Source: Microvirga aerilata
GTDB taxonomy: Bacteria > Pseudomonadota > Alphaproteobacteria > Rhizobiales > Beijerinckiaceae
Length of the DNA: 64,000 bases
Reading direction: 5' to 3'
Assembly (NCBI RefSeq): GCF_016743775.1
Contig: NZ_JAEQMY010000023.1
Coordinates: 1 to 64,000, forward strand
Below the pieces are notes generated by a model. The model worked only from the letters and a program-made list of their open reading frames with translations, had not been told where the DNA came from and did no database searches. Position numbers and translations under genes: made by a program. Of this stretch, positions 39,428 through 49,059 are shown in pieces (position 1 is the stretch's first letter; each line of letters starts with the position of its first letter).

Positions 39428-40531
39428 CTAGTCCAGCGAGCCGAACTGAAGCTTCGTCGGCAGCATGGCCGGCCGTTCAGGTCGCGATTCGATGCTGACG
39501 TGGGTTCCTCGATCCGAGGACACCTGGAAGGCTTCCATAACCTCGAGAGCATGAAAAGCGAGCTCGCCCGACGCGCGGTGAGGGCGCCCAGATCGGATGG
39601 CATGGGCCATATCGGCGACACCAATGATCCGGTAGTTCCCGCTCGCGTATGGATGCTCGGTCGGCTGTTCAGTCCACTCCTTTGCCGCGGTGGCGAGCTC
39701 GATGGCGCCGAAGAACCGGTTGGGATCCGGAGCGCTCAGGCTGCCCGCAGTCCCGTACAGCTAGATTGGCCTATGGCGGTGCCGGGGGACATCAAAGCTC
39801 ATAGCGACCGACACGACCGCGCCAGAGACGAACTCAAGCGTCCCTGCCACGTGCGTTGCCACCTCTACAGGAATCATCGTGCCCTTCAACGGCTCGCTCG
39901 TGATCTCGCGTTCGGACCTGGTGCGGGATGTAATGCCCGCCACCCTGGCAACAGGGCCAATCAGGTTCACAAGAGCTGTGATGTAGTAGGGCCCCATGTC
40001 CAACATCGGCCCGCCACCTTTGGCGTAATAGAAGGCCGGATTGGGATGCCAGCGCTCATGGCCGGGGCACATGAAGAACGCGCTGCCAGCTAGGGGGCGG
40101 CCGATCGCTCCCTCGTCGATGAGCTTGCGGCACGTTTGGTGTGATCCACCGAGGAATGTGTCAGGCGCACAGCCGACGCGTAGCCCTCGCTCCTTGGCCA
40201 TTTGCAGGAGAGGCCGCGCCTCGGCGGTCGTAAGGCCAAGGGGCTTTTCAGAATAGGCATGCTTGCCGGCAGCGAGGGCTTTCAGGCCGACCTCCACGTG
40301 GGCGGCAGGGATCGTGAGATTGACCACGATCTGGATCAACGGATCCGCGAGCATCTCGTCTACCGACATTGCCCGCAACCCGAATTGGGCTGCACGTGCC
40401 TCGGCTGCCTCTGGCAGGATGTCAGCGATCCCCTTGATGTCAAGGATCGGAAACTTTGACGCGGCCTTGAGATAGGCCTCGCTGATATTTCCGCATCCGA
40501 TGATGCCGATGCCCAAGCGTTCCATATTCAC
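39428..40531 (-). pseudogene. Gfo/Idh/MocA oxidoreductase with in-frame amber stop
   Basis: The frame spans 367 codons. Residues 1-120 form the NAD(P)-binding Rossmann domain (GIGIIGCGNISEAYLKAA, then EKPLGLTTAEA near 96-106, where the catalytic Lys lies) and the rest is the C-terminal domain (GGGPMLDMGPYYITALVNLIG). At 39761-39763 a TAG replaces what should be Glu or Gln in HRHRPI-stop-LYGTAGSL; the same frame then runs intact to the natural stop at 39428. No other damage is visible, so this is a very recent nonsense mutation, a read-through site or a sequence error. By context it would be a ThuB-like 3-dehydrogenase. Confidence 0.75.
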
Positions 40532-40555
40532 TCCCTTGCATGATTGAGATTGGCA

Positions 40556-41782
40556 TTAGCGCTTCTTGGCTGGTCCGGTCGTTCCCCAGGGGGCACCATA
40601 GAGATCGCGCAAGGTCAGGGCTGCGGCGCCACGGGCCCAGGTATCGTCGCTGGACTCGTGGACCACGATCTCGGTGACACCGGAGATTGTTTCGGGCGTT
40701 CCGGCCTGGACCGCATCACGCAAGGGCTTGAGGAGGAGATCTCCCGCCTGGAGAGCCGACCCGGCGAGAATGACCTTCGGTGGCGCGAACAGCGTGATCA
40801 GGTTTGCGATCGCGATTCCTAGGGCGCGTCCGGCCTCTTCGAAAATCTCTGAGATCCGCTCGTCACCGGCTTGGGCGAGCGACACAGCATGCTCCATGCC
40901 ACGCGTCCCGCGAAGGAGCTTCTCCTGCGGCGTTCCACGGGCAAGAACAGCCGCTGCCGACAGGATCGCAGTGGTCGACGCGATCCCGGAGAGGCGCCCC
41001 GGGCGGGACCCGTTCCCGATGCTGCCGATGGGCGACACGATCAGGTCGCCCAGGTCCGGGCTAAGTCCGTTCGCCCCACGGAAGAGCTCGCCCGCGTGAA
41101 CGATGCCAAGTCCGATCGTATGCTCAATGGAGACGACTAGGAAGTCGCTGAGGTCCCTGCCGTGACCGAACCATTGCTCGGCGAGGGTGATCAGGTTGAC
41201 GTCACTCTCGACCGTCGTCGGCACCTTCAGGCGCTCTTGGAGGTCGAGGCCAAGCTTGAGATTGCGCTCCGAGAAAATTGGACTGTAACGGCAGATGCCG
41301 GAGGCGCGCTCGACGATTCCCGGCACGCCGAGGCAGAGGCTGTTGATGTCCTCGACCTGCAAGCCCGCCGCCTCGATGCATGAGCGAACGCCGTCCTCCA
41401 CGAGATCCAGGATGACCGTGGCGGGTTGTCGGTCGACCCTAATCGGGATCGATACCGTGCCAAGGACGTCCGCCTGGAAGTTGGTGATCGCAATGGTGAT
41501 CTTGTTGGGGGCCAGCTTCGCGCCGCAGACCGAGGCCGCAGCCGGGTTGAGCTCGAGCATGATGCGCGGTCGTCCGCGCACTTGGTCAGGGGCAGGAGCG
41601 ACCTGGCGCGGGATGACCAGGCCGTCCTCGAGGAGGGCCGCCGTAATTGCCGAAACGGTTGTGGGGCTCAGCTCGGTTTGCTCAGAGATCTCCACGCGCG
41701 AAATCGATCCCGAACGGCGGATGGCATCCATGACGTGGAAGCGGTTGATGGCACGCATCAACTCAGGATCGGCTGTTTTCAT
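40556..41782 (-). CDS. ROK family transcriptional regulator
   Basis: A 408-residue NagC/XylR-type ROK regulator. The N-terminal winged helix covers about residues 8-65 (INRFHVMDAIRRSGSISRVE, then LSPTTVSAITAALLEDGLV). The ROK kinase-like domain follows, with GVPGIVERASGICRYSP near 160 and VVSIEHTIGLGIVHAGELFRGANG near 225. The usual Cys-rich zinc motif is not evident. The start at 41782 gives the proper HTH offset. It is divergent from the sugar ABC importer at 41994 and probably represses both directions until a sugar binds. Confidence 0.85.
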   Translation of the reverse strand: MKTADPELMRAINRFHVMDAIRRSGSISRVEISEQTELSPTTVSAITAALLEDGLVIPRQVAPAPDQVRGRPRIMLELNPAAASVCGAKLAPNKITIAITNFQADVLGTVSIPIRVDRQPATVILDLVEDGVRSCIEAAGLQVEDINSLCLGVPGIVERASGICRYSPIFSERNLKLGLDLQERLKVPTTVESDVNLITLAEQWFGHGRDLSDFLVVSIEHTIGLGIVHAGELFRGANGLSPDLGDLIVSPIGSIGNGSRPGRLSGIASTTAILSAAAVLARGTPQEKLLRGTRGMEHAVSLAQAGDERISEIFEEAGRALGIAIANLITLFAPPKVILAGSALQAGDLLLKPLRDAVQAGTPETISGVTEIVVHESSDDTWARGAAALTLRDLYGAPWGTTGPAKKR

Positions 41783-41902
41783 TGCAGAACTGCCTGCCGG
41801 TCGGAAGACAATATTAATCCGGAAGCCGCATTTAATTACTCTGCCCTGCACTCTGTCAATCGACAAACGCTCGGAGTTTCGAGACACAAACCCAACAGCT
41901 GC

Positions 41903-41931
41903 TTGACAAGCCCGTATCTGCGGCGCACGAT
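41903..41931 (+). promoter_or_regulatory. Candidate promoter of the sugar importer operon
   Basis: A consensus TTGACA (41903-41908) is followed 17 bases later by CACGAT (41926-41931), a weak -10. It lies between the divergent ROK regulator and the binding-protein gene, about 60 bases before the latter's ATG. Confidence 0.35.
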
Positions 41932-41993
41932 TTAATCAATAAGCCAAAATAAAGGGCGAATGCCCGGCAGAGGAAACACCGAGGAGAACAGCA

Positions 41994-43265
41994 ATGCGCG
42001 TTACAAAGCTGATGCTAGCGGCTGCTTGCGCGATCACGGCCTCATTTTCTGGAATGACTGCGGCATTCGCTGACGTGACCGTCAGAATGCTTCACGTCGA
42101 GCAGAACGCTCAGGTCACCGGCTTTTGGAATGACATCGCCCGCCGCTACGAGGCCTCTCATGCGGGTGTAAAAGTGGAGGTCCAGTATCTGGAAAACGAG
42201 GCCTACAAGAAAAAGCTGACCACGCTTCTGCAATCATCCGATAGGCCGAATATTATATACAGCTGGGCAGGCGGTGTCCTACGCGACCAAGTCAAGGCGG
42301 GGGTGATCGAGGACCTGACGCCCGTCATGGACGCTCCCTGGAAGGCCCGCTTCGTTCCGGCGGCCGTCCAGGCCTACACCATCAACGACAAGGTTTATGG
42401 CGTGCCGATGCACACGGCCCAAGTCGGGTTCTTCTACAACAAGGACCTGTTCGCCAAAGCCGGACAGGACGCGTCGACGATCAAGACTTGGGATGACCTG
42501 CTCGGGGCCGTCAAGAAGCTGCAGGCCGCCGGCATTACGCCGATCATCGCAGGGGGAGCCGACAAATGGCCGGTTCACTTCTATTGGTCGCATCTGGCTA
42601 TGCGCATTGGCGGCAAGGAGGCCTTCGAGGCAGCCCTGCGCGGCGAGGGCAAGGGCTTTGCCGATGCCACCTTCGTCCGGGCAGGCGAGGTGTTCAAGCT
42701 ATTGGCGGACCTCAAGCCATTCCAGGCCGGCTTCCTCGGAGCGACCTATCCTCAATCGGCAGGCCAATTCGGCGATGGCAAAGGCGCCATGATGCTCATG
42801 CTGAACGGCCTCCTCAACACCATGAAGGCCAATGCAGCAGACAAGGTGGGCATTCCCGACGACAAGCTGGGGTGGTTCCCCTTCCCGACAGTTGCGGGCG
42901 GCAAGGGTGACCCGGGCGATACCTTGGGCGGTTTGAATGGCTGGCTGGTGACAAAGGGATCGCCGAAGGAGGCGGCCGACTTCCTGAAGTTTTTCTCCGA
43001 GGCGGAAAACCAACGCCAGGCTGCAGAGCGCGGTTTCTACATCCCCGTAGTGGTTGGCACGCAGGATGCGATCAAGCACTCGATCCTGCGCCAGCTTGCA
43101 GAAAACGTCGCCAAGTCAAAGTACCACCAGCTCTATTACGACCAGATGCTTGGCCCATCGGTCGGCGCCGTGGTCAACGACATCTCGGCCGATCTCGCTG
43201 CCGGACGGATGAAACCCGTTGAAGCGGCTGAGGCTGTCCAGCAGGCCTGGGAACTCGCCCAATAG
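41994..43265 (+). CDS. Sugar ABC transporter substrate-binding protein, family 1
   Basis: A 423-residue MalE/UgpB-type binding protein. It has a signal peptide of about 25 residues (AAFADV cleavage) and then typical lobes: FWNDIARRYEASHAGVKVEV near 44, YSWAGGVLRDQVKAGVIEDL near 92, YGVPMHTAQVGFFYNKDLFAKAG near 137-159. A GGAG site lies before the ATG. Together with two permeases it forms an importer for an oligosaccharide or glycoside; proximity to ThuA and a ThuB-like gene suggests a disaccharide such as trehalose or maltitol, an inference. Confidence 0.92.
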   Translation: MRVTKLMLAAACAITASFSGMTAAFADVTVRMLHVEQNAQVTGFWNDIARRYEASHAGVKVEVQYLENEAYKKKLTTLLQSSDRPNIIYSWAGGVLRDQVKAGVIEDLTPVMDAPWKARFVPAAVQAYTINDKVYGVPMHTAQVGFFYNKDLFAKAGQDASTIKTWDDLLGAVKKLQAAGITPIIAGGADKWPVHFYWSHLAMRIGGKEAFEAALRGEGKGFADATFVRAGEVFKLLADLKPFQAGFLGATYPQSAGQFGDGKGAMMLMLNGLLNTMKANAADKVGIPDDKLGWFPFPTVAGGKGDPGDTLGGLNGWLVTKGSPKEAADFLKFFSEAENQRQAAERGFYIPVVVGTQDAIKHSILRQLAENVAKSKYHQLYYDQMLGPSVGAVVNDISADLAAGRMKPVEAAEAVQQAWELAQ

Positions 43266-43278
43266 TCCGACTTCTCCC

Positions 43279-43303
43279 GGAAGAGCGGTCACGCCGCTCT
43301 TCC
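43279..43303 (+). terminator. Hairpin between binding-protein and permease genes
   Basis: GGAAGAGCGG (43279-43288) pairs perfectly with CCGCTCTTCC (43294-43303) around a five-base loop. It follows the binding-protein stop by 13 bases and precedes the permease start by 26, as in the other importer operons here. Confidence 0.65.
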
Positions 43304-43329
43304 TTGCAAGACAAAAAGGGAGGGGAACT

Positions 43330-44268
43330 GTGGCAACAAGCGTCACAGGTGGGGTGACCAGAACCGTTTTCCAGGCACCATCCTGGTTGCGCGCGTCATC
43401 GGCGGCCATAGGCGGGACAAGCGCCATGGTGCTGCTGTTCCTGCCACCAGCCCTTTTCCTCTTCACCCTATTCGTGGCGCTCCCGATGGGGGAGGCCGCT
43501 TGGTACAGCTTCTACAGCTGGAACGGTTATGGGGCGCCCACAGACTTCGTCGGATGGCGGAATTTCGAGCTTCTGTTCGCGAACCGGGCCTTTCGCATTG
43601 CTCTGACAAATAATTTTCTCATCATTGTGGTGTCGCTGGCCATCCAGCTCCCGCTTGCCTTAGGAATGGCTATCCTCCTCGCCGACCGAGTGCGAGGGAC
43701 AGCGACCTTCAGGCTCATCTTCTTCCTGCCCTACATTCTGGCGGAGGTCGCCGCAGGTCTCATCTGGCGCTTTGTCTACGACGGCGAGTATGGGCTTCTC
43801 GCAAAGCTGTGGGAGTTGTTTGGAGCGACACCGCCTCACGTGCTCGCCGAACCTGATATCGCCATCTACGCCATCATGGTAGTCGTGGTCTGGAAGTATT
43901 TCGGCTTCCACATGATGCTGTACATTGCGGGCCTCCAGCAGATCGACCGCAGCCTGTACGAGGCCGCACATATCGACGGCGCAACAGGCTGGCAGATCTT
44001 TAGGCGGATCACGGTGCCGCTCCTTGGATCGACCATTCGCCTCTCCGTCTTCTTCGCCATCCTCGGATCGATTCAGCTGTTCGATCTCATTATGCCCCTG
44101 ACCAAGGGAGGGCCTTCGGACAGCACCCAGACTATGGTCACCTATCTCTACAGCTATGGTGTTACCCGAATGAGGATCGGCTTCGGCAGTGCGGTCGGGG
44201 TGGTTCTATTCCTGATCTGCGTCGTCTTCGCCTTCGGCTATAAACGGGTCCTCATGCGTCATGACTAG
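43330..44268 (+). CDS. Sugar ABC transporter permease (MalF type)
   Basis: A 312-residue permease with six membrane spans; the family-1 pattern is clear: FLPPALFLFTLFVALPMGEAAWYSFYSW at the first span and the EAA loop YEAAHIDGATGWQIFRRITVPLL near residues 212-234. A GTG start at 43330 is preferred because GGGAGGGG precedes it by seven bases; an in-frame ATG at 43219 lies inside the previous gene. It forms a heterodimeric channel with the next gene. Confidence 0.92.
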   Translation: MATSVTGGVTRTVFQAPSWLRASSAAIGGTSAMVLLFLPPALFLFTLFVALPMGEAAWYSFYSWNGYGAPTDFVGWRNFELLFANRAFRIALTNNFLIIVVSLAIQLPLALGMAILLADRVRGTATFRLIFFLPYILAEVAAGLIWRFVYDGEYGLLAKLWELFGATPPHVLAEPDIAIYAIMVVVVWKYFGFHMMLYIAGLQQIDRSLYEAAHIDGATGWQIFRRITVPLLGSTIRLSVFFAILGSIQLFDLIMPLTKGGPSDSTQTMVTYLYSYGVTRMRIGFGSAVGVVLFLICVVFAFGYKRVLMRHD

Positions 44269-45112
44269 CACCGTCGCTCGCTACGATACACCGGTCACCA
44301 TCGCTCCGGTCCTTCGATACGCCATTCTCTTTATCGTTGCCGGAGGCGTGTTGATCCCGCTGATCGCCACGGCCCTCGGCGGCTTCAAGTCGCTCGGCGA
44401 GCTTCGGGTCAATCCGTTTGGATTGCCGAGTCAATGGGAGTGGATCAACTACTGGGAAATTCTGTCCAGCAGTCGTTACTGGCAGTTGATGGGAAACTCT
44501 CTGATCATCGCGGTGCTCACCGTCATCCTGACGGTTACCGCTGCCGCCATGGCAGCTTTCGTGTTCGTGCATGTTCGCTTCTTCGGCGCGACGTTCCTCC
44601 TGAACTACCTGCTTCTTGGGTTGATGTTCCCTGCCGCGACCGCTATCCTGCCCCTCTTCATCAAGATCCGCGATCTTGGCCTTCTGGATACGTATTGGGG
44701 TGTGGTGCTGCCCCAGGTCGCCTTCGGCTTGGCGATGAGCATCCTCCTGTTCCGAAACTATTTCCGCCAGATTCCGAAAGACCTCTTCGAGGCGGCTGTG
44801 ATCGACGGATGCGGCTACTTCCGTTTCTTCTGGTATGTGATACTGCCCTTGTCACGCCCCATCCTTGCAACGGTAGCCGTTATCGTCTTCGTTCACAGCT
44901 GGAACAACTACCTGCTTCCGTTGGTCGTGCTGAATCGTGACACGCTCTATCCATGGCCGCTCGGGATCATGGTCTACCAGGGAGAGTACTCCACCGATTG
45001 GAACCTGATCCTGGCGTTTATCACGCTGACGATCCTACCGGCGATCATCATGTTCTTCGCGGCACAAAAGCATATTGTTGCGGGATTGATGGCGGGGTCG
45101 GTCAAAGGATGA
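44261..45112 (+). CDS. Sugar ABC transporter permease (MalG type)
   Basis: A 283-residue permease with six spans and the EAA loop FEAAVIDGCGYFRFFWYVILPLSRP near residues 177-201. Its start overlaps the end of the MalF-type gene by eight bases, so the two are co-translated. The next gene should be the ATPase, but that gene is internally deleted, so the complex must use another ATPase or be non-functional. Confidence 0.92.
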   Translation: MTSTVARYDTPVTIAPVLRYAILFIVAGGVLIPLIATALGGFKSLGELRVNPFGLPSQWEWINYWEILSSSRYWQLMGNSLIIAVLTVILTVTAAAMAAFVFVHVRFFGATFLLNYLLLGLMFPAATAILPLFIKIRDLGLLDTYWGVVLPQVAFGLAMSILLFRNYFRQIPKDLFEAAVIDGCGYFRFFWYVILPLSRPILATVAVIVFVHSWNNYLLPLVVLNRDTLYPWPLGIMVYQGEYSTDWNLILAFITLTILPAIIMFFAAQKHIVAGLMAGSVKG

Positions 45113-45170
45113 GGACAGAGAACTTTCAGGCTTGTCGCATCAACGAACATAACCAAGGAAAGACATCGAT

Positions 45171-45735
45171 ATGGCATCTGTCGAAATCCAGAATGTGAAG
45201 AAGGCCTACGGGGCGGCTCAGGTGATCCATGGCGTCTCAGTCGACATTCGGGATGGTGAGTTCGTCATCTTGGTTGGGCCGTCCGGCTGCGGCAAATCCA
45301 CCCTCTTGCGCATGATCGCCGGCCGGCGCCCCGCTCGAACTCTATGATCGACCGGCCAACCTCTTTGTGGCAGGCTTCATCGGCTCGCCGGCCATGAACT
45401 TCCTTAAGGGACACCTACAGGGCGGCCGCTTCGTCACGGCTGGCGGGCTCTCCCTGCCAGTGGCCAATGCGCCAGCGGCCTCCAATGGGCAGCCCGTCGT
45501 CTACGGCATCCGGCCAGAGCATTTCATTCTCGACGATACCAACGGCCTGCCGGCGGAAGTCGGCGTGGTTGAGCCGACGGGATCGGAGACGCAGGTGTTC
45601 GCTAAGCTGGGCGGCACGGATGTAGTGGGCGTGTTTCGCGAACGCGTCGATGCAAAGCCAGGTCAGCAGATCAGCGTCACGCCCGATCCGAGGCTGGTGC
45701 ATCTCTTCGACGAGCAGACTGGTCTACGCCTATGA
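45171..45735 (+). pseudogene. Sugar ABC ATPase (UgpC/MalK type) with internal deletion
   Basis: The gene opens normally ([20 protein letters not shown]) and reaches an intact Walker [17 protein letters not shown], at about residues 38-53. Directly after IAG the sequence jumps, out of frame at about 45321, to [20 protein letters not shown], which normally lies near residue 215, and continues through the whole regulatory C-terminal domain (GIRPEHF, LFDEQTGLRL) to 45735. The Q-loop, signature, Walker B and switch His, some 160-170 residues, are gone. No functional ATPase can be made. Confidence 0.85.
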
Positions 45736-45770
45736 CCCAGAGTTCCCCAAAATGGGAAAAAGTAAGACGG

Positions 45771-45791
45771 CAGTGCGCAGTGCGCAGTGCG
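45771..45791. repeat. Three tandem copies of CAGTGCG
   Basis: A 7-base unit is repeated three times without gaps. It lies at the start of the non-coding stretch after the deleted ATPase gene and may mark an old recombination site or simple slippage. Confidence 0.6.
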
Positions 45792-46301
45792 ATCGCGGCC
45801 GCAACCAGGTTACCGGCACCTTCTCTTCTCCGCCCACAGTTTCGGTACTCTTTCTTCCTGGCACATCCGAGACCTAAGCTCAGGGCAGCAGTTCTCACCA
45901 ATCCAGACATTCGAAAAGGTCGGCGAACTTCACTGCCTGACTCTCATCGGACCTTGTGCCTAGCTCATTCCGCTCAGAGCCGCAGACATGGATCAGATCC
46001 TCGCTCGGGGCACGCTTCCGATGAAGGAAAGGCCGGTAAGCACGGTCGGTGCATCCATTAGCTGACATTCTGACCGTGGAACTAGGCGACCGTCGAGGAC
46101 CGCACCCGGCTACCAAGTGATGGTCTGGACTAAGAAAGCCAAGGTCGAAATATATTTGCTGCTCTTAGATACCGACTGGACTAATCCACGCGTTAAAATA
46201 TTCGGCTATCTAAGCCAAGGTGTATTCGCTTGAGGTCTCTACCATCGCGCAGATTGGGATCAACCGTGCGATAGAACGGGGTCAGGAGATATGATGGTAT
46301 C
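45792..46301. other. Non-coding, decayed stretch
   Basis: About 510 bases without a recognisable gene on either strand and with lower GC in places. It separates two catabolic modules and probably represents degraded DNA left by deletions on both sides. Confidence 0.45.
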
Positions 46302-46560
46302 GCTCGTGCTAACTGCGCGACGTTCGCCACCTTCGCGCTTCGAGCCGGGGATTACTTTGACTCCTTCACAGGTGCGTTATTCAAGGGCTCCCTGTCAATC
46401 CCCATGATGTTTTGGATCTGCATGGACCCCACCATTGACATCTGCTCGACACCTTATGTTCTGCAGAAGGGCGCCGCCATCTTGGTGACTAAGGTTGGCA
46501 TGGGCATTCAGATCAGCGTCATAGTAATTGCGATCCCCGTTCCTCTCGTCACACATCGGT
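46302..46560 (+). pseudogene. KdgT-like 2-keto-3-deoxygluconate permease remnant
   Basis: Read from 46302 the frame gives AGDYFDSFTGALFKGSLSIP, then FWICMDPTIDICSTPYVLQK and GAAILVTKVGMGI. This follows the first part of KdgT-family permeases, with the FTGALFKGALPI and TPYxLKKGGxLLLTK patterns. Neither end is present; beyond ISVIVIA homology fades. Such permeases often neighbour DUF1537 kinase and PdxA2 genes in four-carbon acid sugar loci, so this is likely the original transporter of the next two genes. Confidence 0.5.
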
Positions 46561-46704
46561 GGGCAACGCGTGTCCAAAGCACCGCTGTTTCGCCAGGTGC
46601 CATGCCCGAGCCCCAGGCGTGGGAGGTGTCGGTGACCTCAGTTGGACGCCGACGGCCAAGAAGCAACCAACAGGTGGAACGATCTGCCTAAAGGAGGACC
46701 GCTG

Positions 46705-47979
46705 ATGATCGAAATCCTCATTATTGCTGACGATCTCTCGGGTGCCGCGGATTGCGCTATTGCCTGCGTCAGCGTCGGCGCCCGGACGGTCGTCATCATT
46801 GATCCTGAGGCGGATACAGATAACGCGACCGCAGTTTCGGTCGATGTGAACTCCCGCGCCATGGAGCCGAGGGAAGCGGGAGCCGCTATTGTCGCAGCGA
46901 CCGAGTGGCTCTATGAAAAAGGCACCCGGATCCTCTACCAGAAGATAGACTCCACCCTGCGCGGTCACTGGGCTGATGACATGGTTCATATCCGCCAAGC
47001 GGCAGCAAAGGTTCTGGGGCGTGCGCCTCTTGCCATCGTGGCGCCCGCCTTTCCGGAGGCGGGGCGGGCGACGATCGACGGTCATGTGTTCGTCAACGGA
47101 ACGCCACTTGAGGATACTGAGGTTTGGAAGCAAGCCGGCTTAACCGGGCCTGCCGATCTGCGCATGCTTCTGACGCAAGCAGGGCTCAAGGTTGAGTTAG
47201 CCAGTCACGAGCAGGTGGCACTGGGTTCGGAAGCGCTCCAGACGAAGCTTCTAAACTGGCTGGATGCCGGGTGCAGTGCTGTGGTGTGCGACGCGCAAAC
47301 GGAAGTCGACCTGCTCACAGTTGCGGCAGCAACCCTCGCCCTGCCTGAGAAGCCCTTGTGGGTAGGCTCCGCTGGCCTGATGCGGGCACTCGTCAGGGCA
47401 GGGGAAGCCAAGACAACATCTTTATCCCCACCCACGCGAGATGGGGTGGAGAAACCTGTCCTCGTCGTGGTCGGCAGTGCGTCTGGAGCGTCGCATATGC
47501 AGTTCGACGCTTTGGCGCAGGCTGCAGACGTCTCCTGCTTGGTTATCCCTTCCTCCAACCTGCGATTGGACACTGGTCCAAGCCAGGTAAGAGCAGATAT
47601 CCAAGTGCTCATTGATGCCCTGGCTTGCGGCTCGGATGCCGCAGTAATGATCGGAAATAAGGAAATTGACTTCTCGGAGGGGCCGCAGCTTGCGACGGCC
47701 CTCGCCGATTTGATCGCTCCCTACCTGTCTCAGGTTGGCGGTCTCGTGGTAACAGGCGGGGAGACGGCACGAGCCATTCTGGTCAAGGCTGGCATATCCG
47801 GGTTGAGGATGCTGGGCGAAATAGAGCCTGGCGTTCCGGTTGGATTATCCATCGGCGAGATCGCTATCCCCGTAATTACCAAGGCTGGGGCGTTTGGCGA
47901 CTCTACGACGCTGATACGTTGCCATGCGGCGCTGCGCGGCGGTACGAGTGATCATTTAATCCCTGCCTCGGGCGGGTAA
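46705..47979 (+). CDS. Four-carbon acid sugar kinase family protein (DUF1537)
   Basis: A 424-residue protein of the DUF1537/OtnK-DtnK family. The N-terminal domain opens ILIIADDLSGAADCA (the ADDxxGA motif near residues 6-15) and contains KIDSTLRGH near 80; the C-terminal nucleotide-binding domain contains VVTGGETARAIL near 348 and GVPVGLSIGEIAIPVITKAGAFG near the end. Members phosphorylate 3-keto or 2-keto tetronates. AAAGGAGG seven bases before ATG 46705 fixes the start. With the PdxA-type enzyme next to it, this suggests breakdown of a threonate or erythronate to dihydroxyacetone phosphate. Confidence 0.88.
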   Translation: MIEILIIADDLSGAADCAIACVSVGARTVVIIDPEADTDNATAVSVDVNSRAMEPREAGAAIVAATEWLYEKGTRILYQKIDSTLRGHWADDMVHIRQAAAKVLGRAPLAIVAPAFPEAGRATIDGHVFVNGTPLEDTEVWKQAGLTGPADLRMLLTQAGLKVELASHEQVALGSEALQTKLLNWLDAGCSAVVCDAQTEVDLLTVAAATLALPEKPLWVGSAGLMRALVRAGEAKTTSLSPPTRDGVEKPVLVVVGSASGASHMQFDALAQAADVSCLVIPSSNLRLDTGPSQVRADIQVLIDALACGSDAAVMIGNKEIDFSEGPQLATALADLIAPYLSQVGGLVVTGGETARAILVKAGISGLRMLGEIEPGVPVGLSIGEIAIPVITKAGAFGDSTTLIRCHAALRGGTSDHLIPASGG

Positions 47980-48008
47980 ACCGGCGTTTGGCGCCAGGGA
48001 GTTCGGGT

Positions 48009-49019
48009 ATGAAACGGCCAATCATAGCGATCACGATGGGTGATGCGGCAGGCGTAGGCCCCGAAATCATCATGAAAATGCTTATCCACCGTGATGTATA
48101 CGAGCGCTGCAAGCCTCTGGTGATTGGCGATGCGAAGCGCCTCCGAAGAGCAGGTGAGATTATCGGTTCCACACACAGTGTTCAGCCGGTCGCGGGTCCA
48201 CAGGAGGCTGCGTTTGAGTTCGGGGCAGTTGACTGCATCGACCTCGATCTGATCCCTGCGGATCTTCCCTGGGGGGAACTATCTTCAGTCGCTGGCGACG
48301 GTGCGTTCCGATACATCGAGCGGGCGGTCGAACTGGCCTCAGCGAACGAGGCCGATGCTATTTGCACTGCTCCGCTGAATAAAGAGGCTCTGCACGCAGG
48401 TGGACACATCTTTCCAGGCCACACCGAGATCTTGGCCACGCTGACACATACGCCAGAGGTCTCGATGATGTTAATGACGCCGAAGCTGCGCGTCATTCAC
48501 GTCACCACTCATATTGGTCTCATCGACGCCATTGCGAAGATTGAACCCGGCTTGGTCGAGCGCACGGTCCTGAGAGGCCAGGAGGCTCTGGTGCGTTCAG
48601 GCATCGACAGCCCGCGCATTGGCGTGTGCGGCATCAATCCTCATGCAGGCGAACACGGGTTGTTCGGCCATGGCGAGGAGGAGGAAAAGATCGTGCCCGC
48701 CGTACAGGCGCTTCAGGCGCGCGGCATCAATGTGGAAGGACCGCTTCCTGCCGATACCTTGTTCTTCCGGGCTCAGCGTGGTGACTTTGATCTCGTGGTC
48801 GCAATGTACCACGATCAGGGCCATGGTCCTGTCAAGGTCCTAGGGATTGAGGCTGGCGTGAATGTTACCGTTGGCCTGCCTGTCATACGCACCTCTGTGG
48901 ATCATGGCACCGCTTTCGACATCGCCGGAACGGGAAAGGCTGACGAGCGGAGTATGATTGAAGCATTGAACCAAGCGATCATCTTGGCTCCTCAGCGTTT
49001 GGCAGGAGCGCAAAGCTAA
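48009..49019 (+). CDS. pdxA2: PdxA family 4-phospho-acid-sugar dehydrogenase (PdxA2 type)
   Basis: A 336-residue PdxA-family enzyme starting KRPIIAITMGDAAGVGPEII. Metal-binding His residues appear in FPGHTEILA near 135 (substrate-binding HT pair), THIGLIDAI near 165, NPHAGEHGLFG near 207-217, and MYHDQGHGPVK near 265. In four-carbon acid sugar pathways PdxA2 oxidises 4-phospho-threonate or erythronate, with decarboxylation to dihydroxyacetone phosphate. It follows the DUF1537 kinase gene by 29 bases, the usual pairing, so that role is preferred over pyridoxal phosphate synthesis. Confidence 0.85.
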   Translation: MKRPIIAITMGDAAGVGPEIIMKMLIHRDVYERCKPLVIGDAKRLRRAGEIIGSTHSVQPVAGPQEAAFEFGAVDCIDLDLIPADLPWGELSSVAGDGAFRYIERAVELASANEADAICTAPLNKEALHAGGHIFPGHTEILATLTHTPEVSMMLMTPKLRVIHVTTHIGLIDAIAKIEPGLVERTVLRGQEALVRSGIDSPRIGVCGINPHAGEHGLFGHGEEEEKIVPAVQALQARGINVEGPLPADTLFFRAQRGDFDLVVAMYHDQGHGPVKVLGIEAGVNVTVGLPVIRTSVDHGTAFDIAGTGKADERSMIEALNQAIILAPQRLAGAQS

Positions 49020-49059
49020 CAACCAAAGCTGAGTTTTCGATTGGCGTGGCCGAACCTCA

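Noticed and set aside
45771..45791. Possible CRISPR or larger tandem array
   Set aside because: Only three 7-base copies with no spacers; no cas-like gene is present anywhere in the window.
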